From Halobacillus salinus (GTDB lineage Bacteria; Bacillota; Bacilli; Bacillales; Halobacillaceae), in the NCBI RefSeq assembly GCF_004684905.1, contig NZ_SRJC01000003.1:186001-250000 (forward strand): a stretch of DNA of 64,000 nt. The letters are read 5' to 3'. The position numbers and the translations under genes were made by a program. Shown here piece after piece: positions 1 to 8,331 of the stretch. Under the pieces are notes generated by a model. That model saw only the letters and a list, made by a program, of their open reading frames with translations, was not told the origin of the DNA and searched no databases. Every line of letters starts with the position of its first letter. The first letter of the stretch is position 1.

Positions 1-212
1 TTGATCCCCGTCAACATGATGAGTAATGGGACCATTAACCGGTGGGAATATTCAATAAGAACATGATAGTTTGTAAAATCAGGGATAACATTACCGTTAC
101 AAAACGGCCAGGACGTTCCACATGCATCTCCGGAATCAGTCGCGACGACCAGATTACCGAGAATGAGAGCAAGGAATGTAACAGCCGTTGTAAGAATGGA
201 GAATTTCTTCAT
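1..212 (-). CDS. ctaA: heme A synthase CtaA (5' part only)
   Basis: This is the N-terminal ~70 residues of the integral membrane enzyme that oxidises heme O to heme A for cytochrome aa3 oxidase. The frame stays open to the window edge, so the 3' end is missing. Seen: a first hydrophobic helix (residues ~4-24), then a loop with the cysteine pair of the Bacillus enzyme (GDACGTSWPFCNG), then IEYSHR, whose histidine is a conserved heme ligand of the CtaA/COX15 family. The ATG at 212 follows an AGAAAGGG-type ribosome binding site. In B. subtilis ctaA is transcribed divergently from ctaB; that partner is not visible here. Confidence 0.85.
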   Translation of the reverse strand, partial: MKKFSILTTAVTFLALILGNLVVATDSGDACGTSWPFCNGNVIPDFTNYHVLIEYSHRLMVPLLIMLTGI

Positions 213-314
213 CTTCTTACCCTTTCTCTATATAAAATCTTTTTAAACAGAAGTAGTACATAGTAAATCATATCACGAATCACAAAGGTTAGAGAACGAG
301 TAAGACCTGTGATG

Positions 315-881
315 TCATGAACTTTTTGTGAACGGACGCTTCTTTTTCCATTTTTTATAAGACCATCTCAAGAATAGGTAAAGCAAGGACAAGAGGATCA
401 GTGTCGTGTTGATCAGGTTGAAGATTCCTGCGTAGTGATCGTCATCCCAATACGATATTGGGCTGTGGAATGTGTAGGCACTGATCGGATAGAACATAGG
501 GACGGCATCGTTCGCATGAGTCAGGATATCAATCACGACGTGGCCGAGCCAGCCATAGGCAAGCGCCGTCCACTTCGATAGCCCTCTTCCTTTCCAAACA
601 AAAATGATCAGGAAAAACATTCCCCATACAAATAAAGAATGCCCCACTTGCCGAAGAATGATGACAACTGGGTAATCGAACAGGTCGAAGGACATGTAGA
701 ATAGCGACCGGAGCGGGTTCGGGTCGTCCAGCACTTGAAGGGCGTTCCTCTCCACCGCCAAATATAAGAACATGACATAATAAATGATATCAGGCAGAAT
801 ACTGCCAAAGATGAACCAACCTACATATTTCTGTTTTCTCGTAGCAAAAAACGTCCAATAACCATGATGCAGCGTATTCAT
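315..881 (-). CDS. multi-pass membrane protein, possible metal-dependent hydrolase
   Basis: A 188-residue protein with about four membrane segments and conserved-looking polar motifs between them: LHHGYW near the N-terminus, GSILPD, RQVGHS, and GHVVIDILTH. Paired His/Asp residues near membrane segments resemble membrane-bound metal-dependent hydrolases (YdjM-like or zinc-phospholipase-C-like). That match is from memory of the motif layout, so the function is tentative. The ATG at 881 follows GAGGGG with good spacing; a GTG two codons upstream also exists. It is divergent from the dehalogenase gene, with about 80 bp between the starts. Confidence 0.6.
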   Translation of the reverse strand: MNTLHHGYWTFFATRKQKYVGWFIFGSILPDIIYYVMFLYLAVERNALQVLDDPNPLRSLFYMSFDLFDYPVVIILRQVGHSLFVWGMFFLIIFVWKGRGLSKWTALAYGWLGHVVIDILTHANDAVPMFYPISAYTFHSPISYWDDDHYAGIFNLINTTLILLSLLYLFLRWSYKKWKKKRPFTKSS

Positions 882-960
882 GCTCACCCCTCACTTTCTC
901 TCCTATTGTTTATCCCAATTTAAAAAAGGGAAACTATTCTTTTCAGAAGGAGGCTGTATT

Positions 961-1611
961 ATGACATATAAAGCATACGTTTTTGATGCGTACGGAACGC
1001 TCTTCGATGTGCATTCCGTCATGGAAAAAATACATGAATTCTTTCCCGACCAGGGGGACGAAATCAGCAAGGAGTGGCGGTCACGGCAAGTGCATTACTT
1101 CCTCGTGCGTCAACTGATCGATGCTTACCGACCGTTCAGCGAAATCACCGAGTGGGCGCTGAAAGATGCCTTACTCTATAGTGGTGTGAACGCTAAGCCT
1201 GATATGGTGGCAGACCTTATGCGGGAGTATGAGCAATTGACGCCGTATGAAGAGGTAAACTCCCTAAAGCAACGATTCCCCGATCGTACGCTGACCATTT
1301 TTTCAAACGGGACAAACGCGATGCTCGAGCCATTACTTGAGCACAATGACCTTACGGATACGTTCGGATTATTGAGTGCCGACGCACCGAAAGTCTACAA
1401 ACCGCACCCTGATGCGTACCACTATGCGCAAGAACAGTTAGGGTTAGAAAAAGAAGAGATCCTCTTCTTCTCAAGCAATCCTTGGGACATTACGGGAGCA
1501 GCATCGTACGGCTTCCACACGGCCTGGGTCAACCGAAAGGAACAAAAGTGGCCTGAACTCGGGATGGAACCGACACACATCCTCAACGATTTAACGGACA
1601 TTCCTAAATAA
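961..1611 (+). CDS. haloacid dehalogenase, type II ((S)-2-haloacid dehalogenase-like)
   Basis: A 216-residue soluble HAD-superfamily hydrolase. The four HAD motifs of the type II dehalogenase group are present: nucleophile motif FDAYGTLFD near the start, SNGT, the lysine motif KVYKPHPDAY, and SSNPWD. Enzymes of this group hydrolyse L-2-haloacids to D-2-hydroxyacids, but many relatives have unknown substrates. The ATG at 961 lies 7 bases after a strong AAGGAGG; the open frame continues upstream but without such a site. Single gene followed by a terminator. Confidence 0.85.
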   Translation: MTYKAYVFDAYGTLFDVHSVMEKIHEFFPDQGDEISKEWRSRQVHYFLVRQLIDAYRPFSEITEWALKDALLYSGVNAKPDMVADLMREYEQLTPYEEVNSLKQRFPDRTLTIFSNGTNAMLEPLLEHNDLTDTFGLLSADAPKVYKPHPDAYHYAQEQLGLEKEEILFFSSNPWDITGAASYGFHTAWVNRKEQKWPELGMEPTHILNDLTDIPK

Positions 1612-1640
1612 TAATCAATTGAACGCCTTCCGCAGTATGA

Positions 1641-1665
1641 AGTCAGCCACTTGGCTGGCTTTTTT
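1641..1665 (+). terminator. rho-independent terminator after the dehalogenase gene
   Basis: Stem AGTCAGCC / GGCTGGCT with loop ACTT, followed by a run of six T. Confidence 0.75.
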
Positions 1666-1719
1666 GTTTGTAATTTAATATGCCTCCTCTCGATTTTTTC
1701 CATATTGAAACAATATAAA

Positions 1720-1748
1720 TTGCCCTTTATATCTTTTCGATATATAAT
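1720..1748 (+). promoter_or_regulatory. sigma-A promoter of the padR-efflux operon
   Basis: The -35 TTGCCC (1720-1725) and perfect -10 TATAAT (1743-1748) are separated by 17 bp and lie about 45 bp ahead of the padR start. Confidence 0.7.
1728..1744 (+). promoter_or_regulatory. PadR operator candidate 1, inside the promoter
   Basis: Inverted repeat TATATC-N5-GATATA lying in the -35/-10 spacer and touching the -10 box. Its centre is 36 bp from a related palindrome downstream. Occupancy by the regulator would block RNA polymerase. Confidence 0.55.
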
Positions 1749-1763
1749 GATACAGCATTAAAT

Positions 1764-1780
1764 TATATCTTGAAGATATA
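1764..1780 (+). promoter_or_regulatory. PadR operator candidate 2, downstream of the promoter
   Basis: Perfect 17-bp palindrome TATATCTT-G-AAGATATA between the predicted transcription start and the padR ribosome binding site. It shares the TATATC core with the upstream site. Confidence 0.6.
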
Positions 1781-1794
1781 AAAAGGAGGATTTT

Positions 1795-2334
1795 ATGTAC
1801 GAATTATTTATTTTAGGCGAACTGATGGATAAGCCCATGCACGGCTATTTGCTGCAGCATGTTTTAGATAAGGTGGTAGGACCGAACCGAAAAATCAGCT
1901 GGGGAGTGTTGTACCCGCTCATTCAAAGGATGACAAAGGAAGAGCTTATAGAACAGCATATCCAGGAAGAAGGGGGCCGCGGGCGTCCCAAGAAAAACCT
2001 TCACATCACGTCGAAAGGGAAAGAGCGTTTTGTTGAATTGATGGAGGAGAAAATGCCCTATGACCAGACAACCGAGGACTTATTCGATATAAAACTGAGT
2101 AACTTCCATCATGTTTCTGAACAAATGCAGGTCAAGGTGCTTCATCAATACGAAGAATATTTACATTACCTGCTCGACTACCTCCTACATAACTCTCGTA
2201 ATGTGGAGGATCAAGAGCAGATTTCGACTACCGAGAAGGCGAGTATCCTGCGTGTTTTACAACTCCGCAAAGCAAAAATAGAAGTGCAGTTGAATTGGGT
2301 GAAAGAAGAAAAGGAAGAGAGGGATCAGATATGA
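1795..2334 (+). CDS. PadR-family transcriptional regulator
   Basis: A 179-residue dimeric winged-helix regulator. The N-terminal ~85 residues carry the PadR pattern (short N-terminal helix MYELFILGEL, PMHGY, ISWGVLYPLIQRM, the wing EEGGRGRPKKNLHIT), followed by a charged helical C-terminal region used for dimerisation. ATG at 1795 follows AAAGGAGG. Its stop overlaps the start of the efflux gene (ATGA), so the two are translationally coupled. The layout and the palindromes in its own promoter suggest autoregulated repression of the pump, released by a drug-like ligand; this is inferred, not shown. Confidence 0.88.
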   Translation: MYELFILGELMDKPMHGYLLQHVLDKVVGPNRKISWGVLYPLIQRMTKEELIEQHIQEEGGRGRPKKNLHITSKGKERFVELMEEKMPYDQTTEDLFDIKLSNFHHVSEQMQVKVLHQYEEYLHYLLDYLLHNSRNVEDQEQISTTEKASILRVLQLRKAKIEVQLNWVKEEKEERDQI

Positions 2335-3902
2335 ATCAAGTTCCAGGAAACCCATCACCAAAACGGTGGTTTGCTTTAGTGGCGGTCTGTTTCGGACTGT
2401 TTATGGCTTTACTTGATGTGACGATTGTAAACGTTGCACTACCGACTATTCAGGAAGAATTCAATACCGGCTTCAGTGAACTTGAGTGGGTATTGAATGC
2501 CTACACTTTAATCTTTGCAGTAGCTTTAATTACAGTTGCAAGATTAGGAGATTTATTTGGGAGAAAGAGACTCTTTATGATAGGACTGATCGTCTTCACA
2601 TTAGGATCACTCCTATGTGCAATTGCTCCTAGCATCACGTTTTTGAACATTTCCAGAGGAATTCAAGGACTGGGCGCATCAGCCATGATGTCTCTATCGA
2701 TGGCAATCATATCTACTACGTTCTTTGGGAAAGATCGGGGCATCGCTTTCGGTGTTTGGGGCAGTGTCAGTGGTCTTGCAACAGCGATAGGTCCGTTAGT
2801 AGGTGGCTTACTTGTTGAAAAAATCAATTGGGAATCGATTTTCCTGATCAACGTACCAATTGGATTGGTCGCACTCGTTATGGCCTTTTATTTTATTAAG
2901 GAATCGAAAGATGAACAGACTTCGAAATCGATAGACGTGTGGGGACTGTTGCTGATTACCGCTGCTGTATTCTGTCTCGTCTTCGGGTTGATCGAAGTTA
3001 ACCAGCCTGAACTGGACTGGAGCTCACCAAGAATCTTGGCTCTCCTCGGAGGTTCGCTAGTCAGCTTCATCGTCTTCGTTATCGTCGAGTTGAAACTCGA
3101 AGTGCCGATGGTCAATCCAAGAATCTTTAAGAACTGGAGCTACACAGGTGCATGTATAGCGGCATTTTCATTAAGTTCTGGAGTGTACGCCTTATTCTTC
3201 TACCTCACGTTGCTTTTACAAAATTACTACGGATACTCGGCACTGGAAACAGGTGTGCGTTTCGTTACAATTAGTGGATTTGCACTTTTCCTTGGACCTG
3301 TCTCTGGCATACTGACAAGCAAAATCGGAACAAAGCTATTAATTGGACCGGCGCTTAGCCTGTTAGCAATCTCTGTCTTCATGATGACCGTCGTTTCTAG
3401 TGAAACAACTACATGGGTGGCTCTGATTCCAGCATTTCTTGTTGCCGGAATTGGAAATGGAATCGTCAATCCTCCGATCTCCACAACAGCTGTCGATACA
3501 GTACCAAACCGTATCGTAGGAATGGCATCCGGAGTTAACAATGTATCGAGACAAATAGGTATCGCTTTCGGAACCGCTTTTCTCGGAGCACTGTTATCGA
3601 ATCAATATGTCCATACAATCGAAAGTAAAATAATGGATCTTAGTAGTGTTCCAGATCAAGCCAAAGGCGATATTATCGATGGCATCGCTGCCGCAGGACC
3701 GATTGCGGGGAGCCAAGGACTAAGTGGCGCTAATGCAGAAGGCTATCAGAATATGCCCGGTTTTTCAGAGATTCAAAGTATAGCAAGAACAGCCTTCGTC
3801 AATAGCCTAGACCACGTGTTCATCGCTTCCGGGATTATCTTATCTTTAGGAGCGGTCTTGAGCTTCCTGCTCATTCGCTCTAAAGACTTTAAACATGATT
3901 AA
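2331..3902 (+). CDS. DHA2-family multidrug efflux transporter (MFS, 14 TM)
   Basis: A 523-residue drug:proton antiporter of the EmrB/QacA group. Seen: first membrane segment ending in LLDVTIVNVALPTI, the MFS motif A loop (RLGDLFGRKRLF), the antiporter motif C (SGLATAIGPLVGG), and about 14 hydrophobic segments with a larger extracytoplasmic loop near residues 430-480. The start ATG at 2331 overlaps the padR stop by 4 nt; a longer reading frame begins inside padR but lacks support. Substrate range cannot be read from sequence. Confidence 0.9.
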   Translation: MNQVPGNPSPKRWFALVAVCFGLFMALLDVTIVNVALPTIQEEFNTGFSELEWVLNAYTLIFAVALITVARLGDLFGRKRLFMIGLIVFTLGSLLCAIAPSITFLNISRGIQGLGASAMMSLSMAIISTTFFGKDRGIAFGVWGSVSGLATAIGPLVGGLLVEKINWESIFLINVPIGLVALVMAFYFIKESKDEQTSKSIDVWGLLLITAAVFCLVFGLIEVNQPELDWSSPRILALLGGSLVSFIVFVIVELKLEVPMVNPRIFKNWSYTGACIAAFSLSSGVYALFFYLTLLLQNYYGYSALETGVRFVTISGFALFLGPVSGILTSKIGTKLLIGPALSLLAISVFMMTVVSSETTTWVALIPAFLVAGIGNGIVNPPISTTAVDTVPNRIVGMASGVNNVSRQIGIAFGTAFLGALLSNQYVHTIESKIMDLSSVPDQAKGDIIDGIAAAGPIAGSQGLSGANAEGYQNMPGFSEIQSIARTAFVNSLDHVFIASGIILSLGAVLSFLLIRSKDFKHD

Positions 3903-3937
3903 GTTTCAACCATAATATTCTCGAACAAGGATAAAAA

Positions 3938-3980
3938 AAGGGTCGTGTTGGGAGGTTAACTTCCAACACGACTCTTTTTA
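3938..3980. terminator. bidirectional terminator between convergent genes
   Basis: Long stem around GTCGTGTTGG / CCAACACGAC with loop GAGGTTAACTT, flanked by A-rich sequence on the left and T-rich on the right. It can stop both the efflux operon and the opposing GGDEF gene. Confidence 0.8.
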
Positions 3981-6074
3981 ATCAGAACTTTCACCTTTTA
4001 CGTCTTTAAATAAATCATCATACAAGGAAACTTGGTCTTTCCCTTTTCGTTTTCCGCTATAAAGCGCTCTGTCCGCTGTTCGGAACAAATCATCCAGACT
4101 CTTCGCGTTATCAGGGTAAAAGGATACCCCGATTGAGAAGGAGGACTGAATATGGAGACCGTTCAAATCATAGGGGCGGCGCAGTTTGTTTAATATGCGC
4201 TGCGCAATTTCGCGTGTCTTCTGTTCACTATCAACGTCTCTCAGCAAGATAGCAAACTCATCACCACCGATCCGCCCGATCGAATCACTGTCGCGGAGAC
4301 AATCCTTCATCCTGTCGCCTACAAGCTTCAGGAAATCATCACCCATATCGTGTCCGTATTCATCGTTGATCCGCTTGAATCCGTCACCGTCCAAATAAAG
4401 CAAGGCAAACTGCTTTTGCCTGCGGTCCGCATCCAGAATGGCTTGATTTAATCGGTCTTCAAATAGGCGGCGGTTCGGTAAGCCTGTCAAATAGTCATAA
4501 AAAGCAATCCGCTTCAGCTTCGCTTCGTACTTCTTTTGTTCCGATATATCACGGGCGACGATGACGATCCGGTTCACTTCGTACTCTTCGGAAAGGACCG
4601 GCGTGCCCTTGCACTCGAACCAGACCAATTCACCAGAATCACGCTTCAATTTCAGCTTCACGGTAAAGGAGCGGCCATCAACCTGGCATTGTTTGAAAGC
4701 GGACGCCACTTTCTTCGCATCCTCGATTGTAAGCACGTCTTTCAGTTCCTCTTCTCCCAGTTTAGAAGGGTCGAAGCCTAAGAAATTGATAATCGATGGC
4801 GAAGCATATACAAGCTTTCCATAAGGGGAAAATACGGAAATGAGATCGTTCGAGTTATCCGCAATTAACCGGAACTTGGCTTCACTTTGCCTGAGAGCCT
4901 CTACGGCACGCTCTTTCTCCGTTATATCATCCAATATTGCATAAAGCCCTACCCGCTCCGTCTGATTAACGATTGGAACGAGATACACTTTTGCGATGCG
5001 CTGCTCGCCACCTACACGCAGGGCCGTTTGGAAACAGACATCCTCCATCGATTCAGTCCTCAGTCCGTTTTCCTCCATCCAAACCGCTTTATCCCGAGGA
5101 AGCCAGTCAAGTAAACTCGACCCGGATAACTCTGCCAACGACGTTTTCATCATGCGCAGGCTGGCCGGGTTCGCATACTGGACGGTGCCATCTAGATTAA
5201 GCGTCAGAATCGGGTGCGGGTTATGTTCAAACAAAGATTGGTACCGCGCCCTACTTGCTTCCAACTTACGCTCGTCCTCTTTGACGACAGATATATCACG
5301 AATGATAGAGCTGATGCCAATCGTGTCCCCTTGTGCATTATGGATGGGCGATACGGTCATCGAAACATCAATCAGGCTTCCATCTTTTCGTTTTCTTTTC
5401 GTTTGGAAACCGGAAACCCCTTTGTCTTCAAGGGCATCTGAAATGAGTCGATCTGCTTCCTCGTGCCTATCGTCGGGAACAAAAGGAAATGGACGCAGGC
5501 TCAAGTCCTCTTTCGAAAATCCATACAATTCTTTAAGTGCAGAATTCGACTCCATGATATTGCGGTTACGATCGATGATCAGAATCGCATCTGCCGTATT
5601 TTCCATCAACGAGCGGTACACTGCATTGACTCGGTTCAAATCACGCTCTCTCTGAACCGCTTCTGTGATATCACGGGTAATGCCTAAAATATATGTAACG
5701 AGGCCATCTTGGTTTTTGAGCGGTGTGAGCGACGTGTGTCCACAGAACAAGGTATCATCCAAATCCATCTCATCTTCATAAGTAAGAGGACATTCCCGTT
5801 CCACTACCTGTTGATACCGATCAATCAAAGATCCGGCTTTATCCTCTGAGAGCAGGTCTTCTATGTATGCACCTTCCCATTGAACACCTGTCATCGGGTG
5901 GCTCGTTTTGGCAGACTGGTTGACTAGTGCATATTTAAAACGTCTAGGAGCGACGACTTCCATCAAAAATATATAATCAGAGATTCCATCCATGAGCATA
6001 TCCACAAGCGGCAATAAGTACTCCGAAGAATCGAACATTCCTTTTTCAAAAAACTCTTTCACGCGATCCATCAT
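3978..6074 (-). CDS. diguanylate cyclase with multiple PAS domains
   Basis: A 698-residue cytoplasmic sensor that should make cyclic di-GMP from two GTP. There is no membrane segment. Four PAS/PAC units can be traced (roughly residues 15-135, 140-265, 270-390, 395-520), several ending in the DITE/DISE-type PAC signature. The C-terminal GGDEF domain (~530-690) has an intact GGDEF active site at 603-607 preceded five residues upstream by RDSD, an RxxD inhibitory site, so product feedback is expected. No EAL domain follows. Cofactors or ligands of the PAS domains are not evident. It is a single gene; ATG 6074 follows GAGGGG. Confidence 0.92.
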   Translation of the reverse strand: MMDRVKEFFEKGMFDSSEYLLPLVDMLMDGISDYIFLMEVVAPRRFKYALVNQSAKTSHPMTGVQWEGAYIEDLLSEDKAGSLIDRYQQVVERECPLTYEDEMDLDDTLFCGHTSLTPLKNQDGLVTYILGITRDITEAVQRERDLNRVNAVYRSLMENTADAILIIDRNRNIMESNSALKELYGFSKEDLSLRPFPFVPDDRHEEADRLISDALEDKGVSGFQTKRKRKDGSLIDVSMTVSPIHNAQGDTIGISSIIRDISVVKEDERKLEASRARYQSLFEHNPHPILTLNLDGTVQYANPASLRMMKTSLAELSGSSLLDWLPRDKAVWMEENGLRTESMEDVCFQTALRVGGEQRIAKVYLVPIVNQTERVGLYAILDDITEKERAVEALRQSEAKFRLIADNSNDLISVFSPYGKLVYASPSIINFLGFDPSKLGEEELKDVLTIEDAKKVASAFKQCQVDGRSFTVKLKLKRDSGELVWFECKGTPVLSEEYEVNRIVIVARDISEQKKYEAKLKRIAFYDYLTGLPNRRLFEDRLNQAILDADRRQKQFALLYLDGDGFKRINDEYGHDMGDDFLKLVGDRMKDCLRDSDSIGRIGGDEFAILLRDVDSEQKTREIAQRILNKLRRPYDLNGLHIQSSFSIGVSFYPDNAKSLDDLFRTADRALYSGKRKGKDQVSLYDDLFKDVKGESSD

Positions 6075-6202
6075 GCAACCCCTCGTCTAATCAGAATCTC
6101 TTCGTGAACCTTAACAAATGTAAATACAATCCCTACTTATCATAACATTCTAACTCCCATTCCACACTACTCATTATCTTGAATTCGTGGAATTTTGTGT
6201 AT

Positions 6203-6240
6203 AAAAAAAAGCAATGCGAATCAGCCTCGCATTGCTCTTT
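6203..6240 (-). terminator. terminator of the siderophore ATPase gene
   Basis: Stem AGCAATGCGA / TCGCATTGCT followed on the minus strand by eight T. Confidence 0.85.
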
Positions 6241-6246
6241 AGTCTA

Positions 6247-7083
6247 TTATACGGTTTGTTGAGCAGCCCTTGCTTCCGCTTGGGCCTGTTTGATCAAGCA
6301 ACGCCCTTTACCGTGAGGGATACACATCGGCGTTCCGAATAGTGGGTCCTCTCTTACGTCACAGGTCATATCAAATACATGTTGCATCAAGTCACATGTA
6401 ATGACTTCTTCAGGCTTCCCTTGATCGTAAACCGTCTTATCTTTGACAGCAATCAAGTGGTCGGCATAACGACAAGCCAAGTTTATATCGTGCAGCACCA
6501 TGACCACGGTTCTCCCATGATCTTGGTTCAGATCGAATAATAAATCCAGAATCTCGATTTGGTGCGTCATATCCAAGTACGTCGTCGGCTCATCCAGAAG
6601 CAGCGTATCCGTATCCTGTGCAAGCGTCATAGCAATCCAGGCACGCTGTCGTTGACCACCGGATAAAGAATCGACAGCACGATCCTTTAATTCAACTAGA
6701 TTCGTGTCTTCCAACGCCTTCATGACAGCATTCTCGTCCTCATTCGACCAACGTTTCGTCAACCCTTGGTACGGATAGCGACCTTGCTTCACAAGTTGCT
6801 GAACCGTCAAGCCCTCTGGTGTGGTCGGGCTTTGCGGAAGGATAGCCATTTTCTTCGCAACATCTTTCGTCTTCATCTTAGAGATGTCTTGGCTGTCGAG
6901 CACAACTTCTCCAGATTTCGGTTTCAAGAGGCGCGCCATCGAACGTAGCAGCGTCGATTTACCGCAACCGTTTCCACCGATAAGTACGGTGACTTTGCCT
7001 TTTGGAATTGTTATATCTAGTGAATCGATTATGATTGAATCGCCATAGCCTAGTGTCAGGTCATTTGCAAGCAATGTATCCAT
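6247..7083 (-). CDS. ABC transporter ATPase, iron(III)-siderophore type (FecE/YusV-like)
   Basis: A 278-residue ATP-binding subunit. Walker A GGNGCGKST is at residues 36-44, signature LSGGQ at 140-144, Walker B LLLDEP at 161-166, and the switch histidine follows in VMVLHD. The Q-loop segment (LPQSPTTPEGLTV) and QGRYPYQ are typical of the Fe-siderophore/cobalamin class. The C-terminal tail has two cysteines. No permease or binding-protein gene is adjacent, so it may serve transporters elsewhere, as YusV does in B. subtilis. A Fur-box-like site and a strong promoter lie upstream, pointing to iron repression. Confidence 0.88.
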   Translation of the reverse strand: MDTLLANDLTLGYGDSIIIDSLDITIPKGKVTVLIGGNGCGKSTLLRSMARLLKPKSGEVVLDSQDISKMKTKDVAKKMAILPQSPTTPEGLTVQQLVKQGRYPYQGLTKRWSNEDENAVMKALEDTNLVELKDRAVDSLSGGQRQRAWIAMTLAQDTDTLLLDEPTTYLDMTHQIEILDLLFDLNQDHGRTVVMVLHDINLACRYADHLIAVKDKTVYDQGKPEEVITCDLMQHVFDMTCDVREDPLFGTPMCIPHGKGRCLIKQAQAEARAAQQTV

Positions 7084-7153
7084 TTCTTGACCTCTCCTTT
7101 ATATCTAGCGCATCACGTTATATCTAAACGTTCTATTTATGTCCATATTAATA

Positions 7154-7182
7154 AGTTTATGGGCTCGGACGCTGTCTGTCAA
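7154..7182 (-). promoter_or_regulatory. sigma-A promoter of the siderophore ATPase gene
   Basis: On the minus strand: perfect -35 TTGACA (7182-7177), 17-bp spacer, -10 TAAACT (7159-7154). Confidence 0.75.
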
Positions 7183-7188
7183 TGAATT

Positions 7189-7203
7189 TGAGAATCATTT
7201 TCA
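7189..7203 (-). promoter_or_regulatory. Fur box candidate
   Basis: TGAGAATCATTTTCA matches the Bacillus 7-1-7 Fur box (TGATAATNATTATCA) at all but two positions and ends 6 bp upstream of the -35 box of an iron-siderophore ATPase gene. Confidence 0.7.
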
Positions 7204-7302
7204 TCAGTCCATGTGCCGTGACGAATGATCGCATACGAGGAAGATATGCGAACTTTTAAAAAAGTATGTACAATAAAGCCTGCTATTGCCCTATTTCCCC
7301 AC

Positions 7303-7334
7303 AATAAAAAACCTCCCGCGCAAGGAGGTTTTTC
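7303..7334 (-). terminator. terminator of the 58-residue membrane protein gene
   Basis: Stem AACCTCC / GGAGGTT with a CGCGCAA loop and a T-run on the minus strand. Confidence 0.7.
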
Positions 7335-7345
7335 ACCTTTATGTT

Positions 7346-7522
7346 CTAAAAATGTTCATGTTTGACTGATTCGTTGCCTGCTCCACGTGACATAAATTCC
7401 TGCTCCAACTGCTTGTGGTCTTTTACGGTCGCTGTAGCTTCTGCCTCTCTTCTACCATGGCGTTCGAAATAAATCGAAAAGACGATCAACGTCAAGAGAA
7501 TGGTGAATAGCAGCCAAACCAT
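7346..7522 (-). CDS. small single-pass membrane protein, 58 aa
   Basis: Starts MVWLLFTILLTLIVFSIYFER: one membrane segment (residues ~3-19), then a charged, mostly helical tail of about 38 residues ending HEHF. ATG 7522 is preceded by AGGAGGG at good spacing, and a terminator follows, so this looks like a genuine monocistronic gene. I do not recognise the family. Confidence 0.65.
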   Translation of the reverse strand: MVWLLFTILLTLIVFSIYFERHGRREAEATATVKDHKQLEQEFMSRGAGNESVKHEHF

Positions 7523-7597
7523 AAAGATCCCTCCTGGGAATTTATTGACTTACACTAATGCTATTCCCTTTAGGACACTTTTTATTCTAAGTCGAAT

Positions 7598-8251
7598 CTA
7601 CTGTTTATCTGAGTGGTGACTACCTTTCAGTTCGTCCACTTCGGTCTGGAGGCGTTCCAGCTCATCTAACAGTTCCATCACCATGTTATCACTCTTACGC
7701 AACTCTTCATTCAAGCCACGGATGGTTTCTTCTTCCCAGTCGAAAGGGTCTCCATGCTCTGGTGTGATCGGAATGTTCTCATATACTTTACCGTCCTCTT
7801 CGTCTGTGGGACGGAAGTAAATGGCCACTTCACACCCTTCATCTCCAAGGGCGATCCGCTTTCTAAGCGACACTTTACCGTACCCCAACCTTCTAGAAGC
7901 AATCCCTCCGAAGACGCTTGATGTCATGTTACAAAGGTGAGGGGAATCTTTGACGATTTCACCGAAAGGACAGGCAGATGCTTTCACGATCACCCGGTCC
8001 TCGTGCACCTCAGAGATTTCAAAATGTCCACCGATAGAATTCTTCAAATCAACGATGACGTGAGCGTACTGATCAGGCGTCCAACCGCTTCCCTTGCCAT
8101 CATAAAAGGATTCCAGCCACTCTCCTGTCCGTATTCCGATCTGACGGATATACTCGCCTGCTTTTGGTCCGACGGTACGTTCGTGTAAATGAGCGTACTG
8201 AGTAATTAGCTTAGACAAAAAGATCGTCCCTGACAATGCCGTTCCTCTCAA
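7598..8251 (-). CDS. V4R-like / methanogen-output-domain-1 type protein
   Basis: A 217-residue soluble protein that resembles, from memory, Bacillaceae proteins annotated as methanogen output domain 1. Seen: helical N-terminus, a central region with ASACPFG and a second conserved-looking Cys (SPHLCNMTSS), then a C-terminal coiled-coil tail (residues ~180-210, LNEELRKSDNMVMELLDELERL). The paired cysteines suggest ligand or metal sensing as in V4R domains, but this is inference. Translation probably starts at TTG 8251, eight bases after GAGGGGG. No DNA-binding domain is evident. Confidence 0.55.
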   Translation of the reverse strand: MRGTALSGTIFLSKLITQYAHLHERTVGPKAGEYIRQIGIRTGEWLESFYDGKGSGWTPDQYAHVIVDLKNSIGGHFEISEVHEDRVIVKASACPFGEIVKDSPHLCNMTSSVFGGIASRRLGYGKVSLRKRIALGDEGCEVAIYFRPTDEEDGKVYENIPITPEHGDPFDWEEETIRGLNEELRKSDNMVMELLDELERLQTEVDELKGSHHSDKQ

Positions 8252-8331
8252 TCTAATTACCCCCTCTCATTTTTAAATTTATTATAAGAGAATCGAGGAA
8301 ACTATTCTATCAAAAGCGTGCGACATTATTC

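Noticed and set aside
42-263. 73-codon plus-strand frame at the left edge
   Set aside because: It is opposite the start of ctaA, which has a clear protein match and ribosome binding site.
4996-5655. 219-codon frame opposite the PAS-GGDEF gene
   Set aside because: Antisense shadow of a well-conserved coding region, with no ribosome binding site or recognisable domain.
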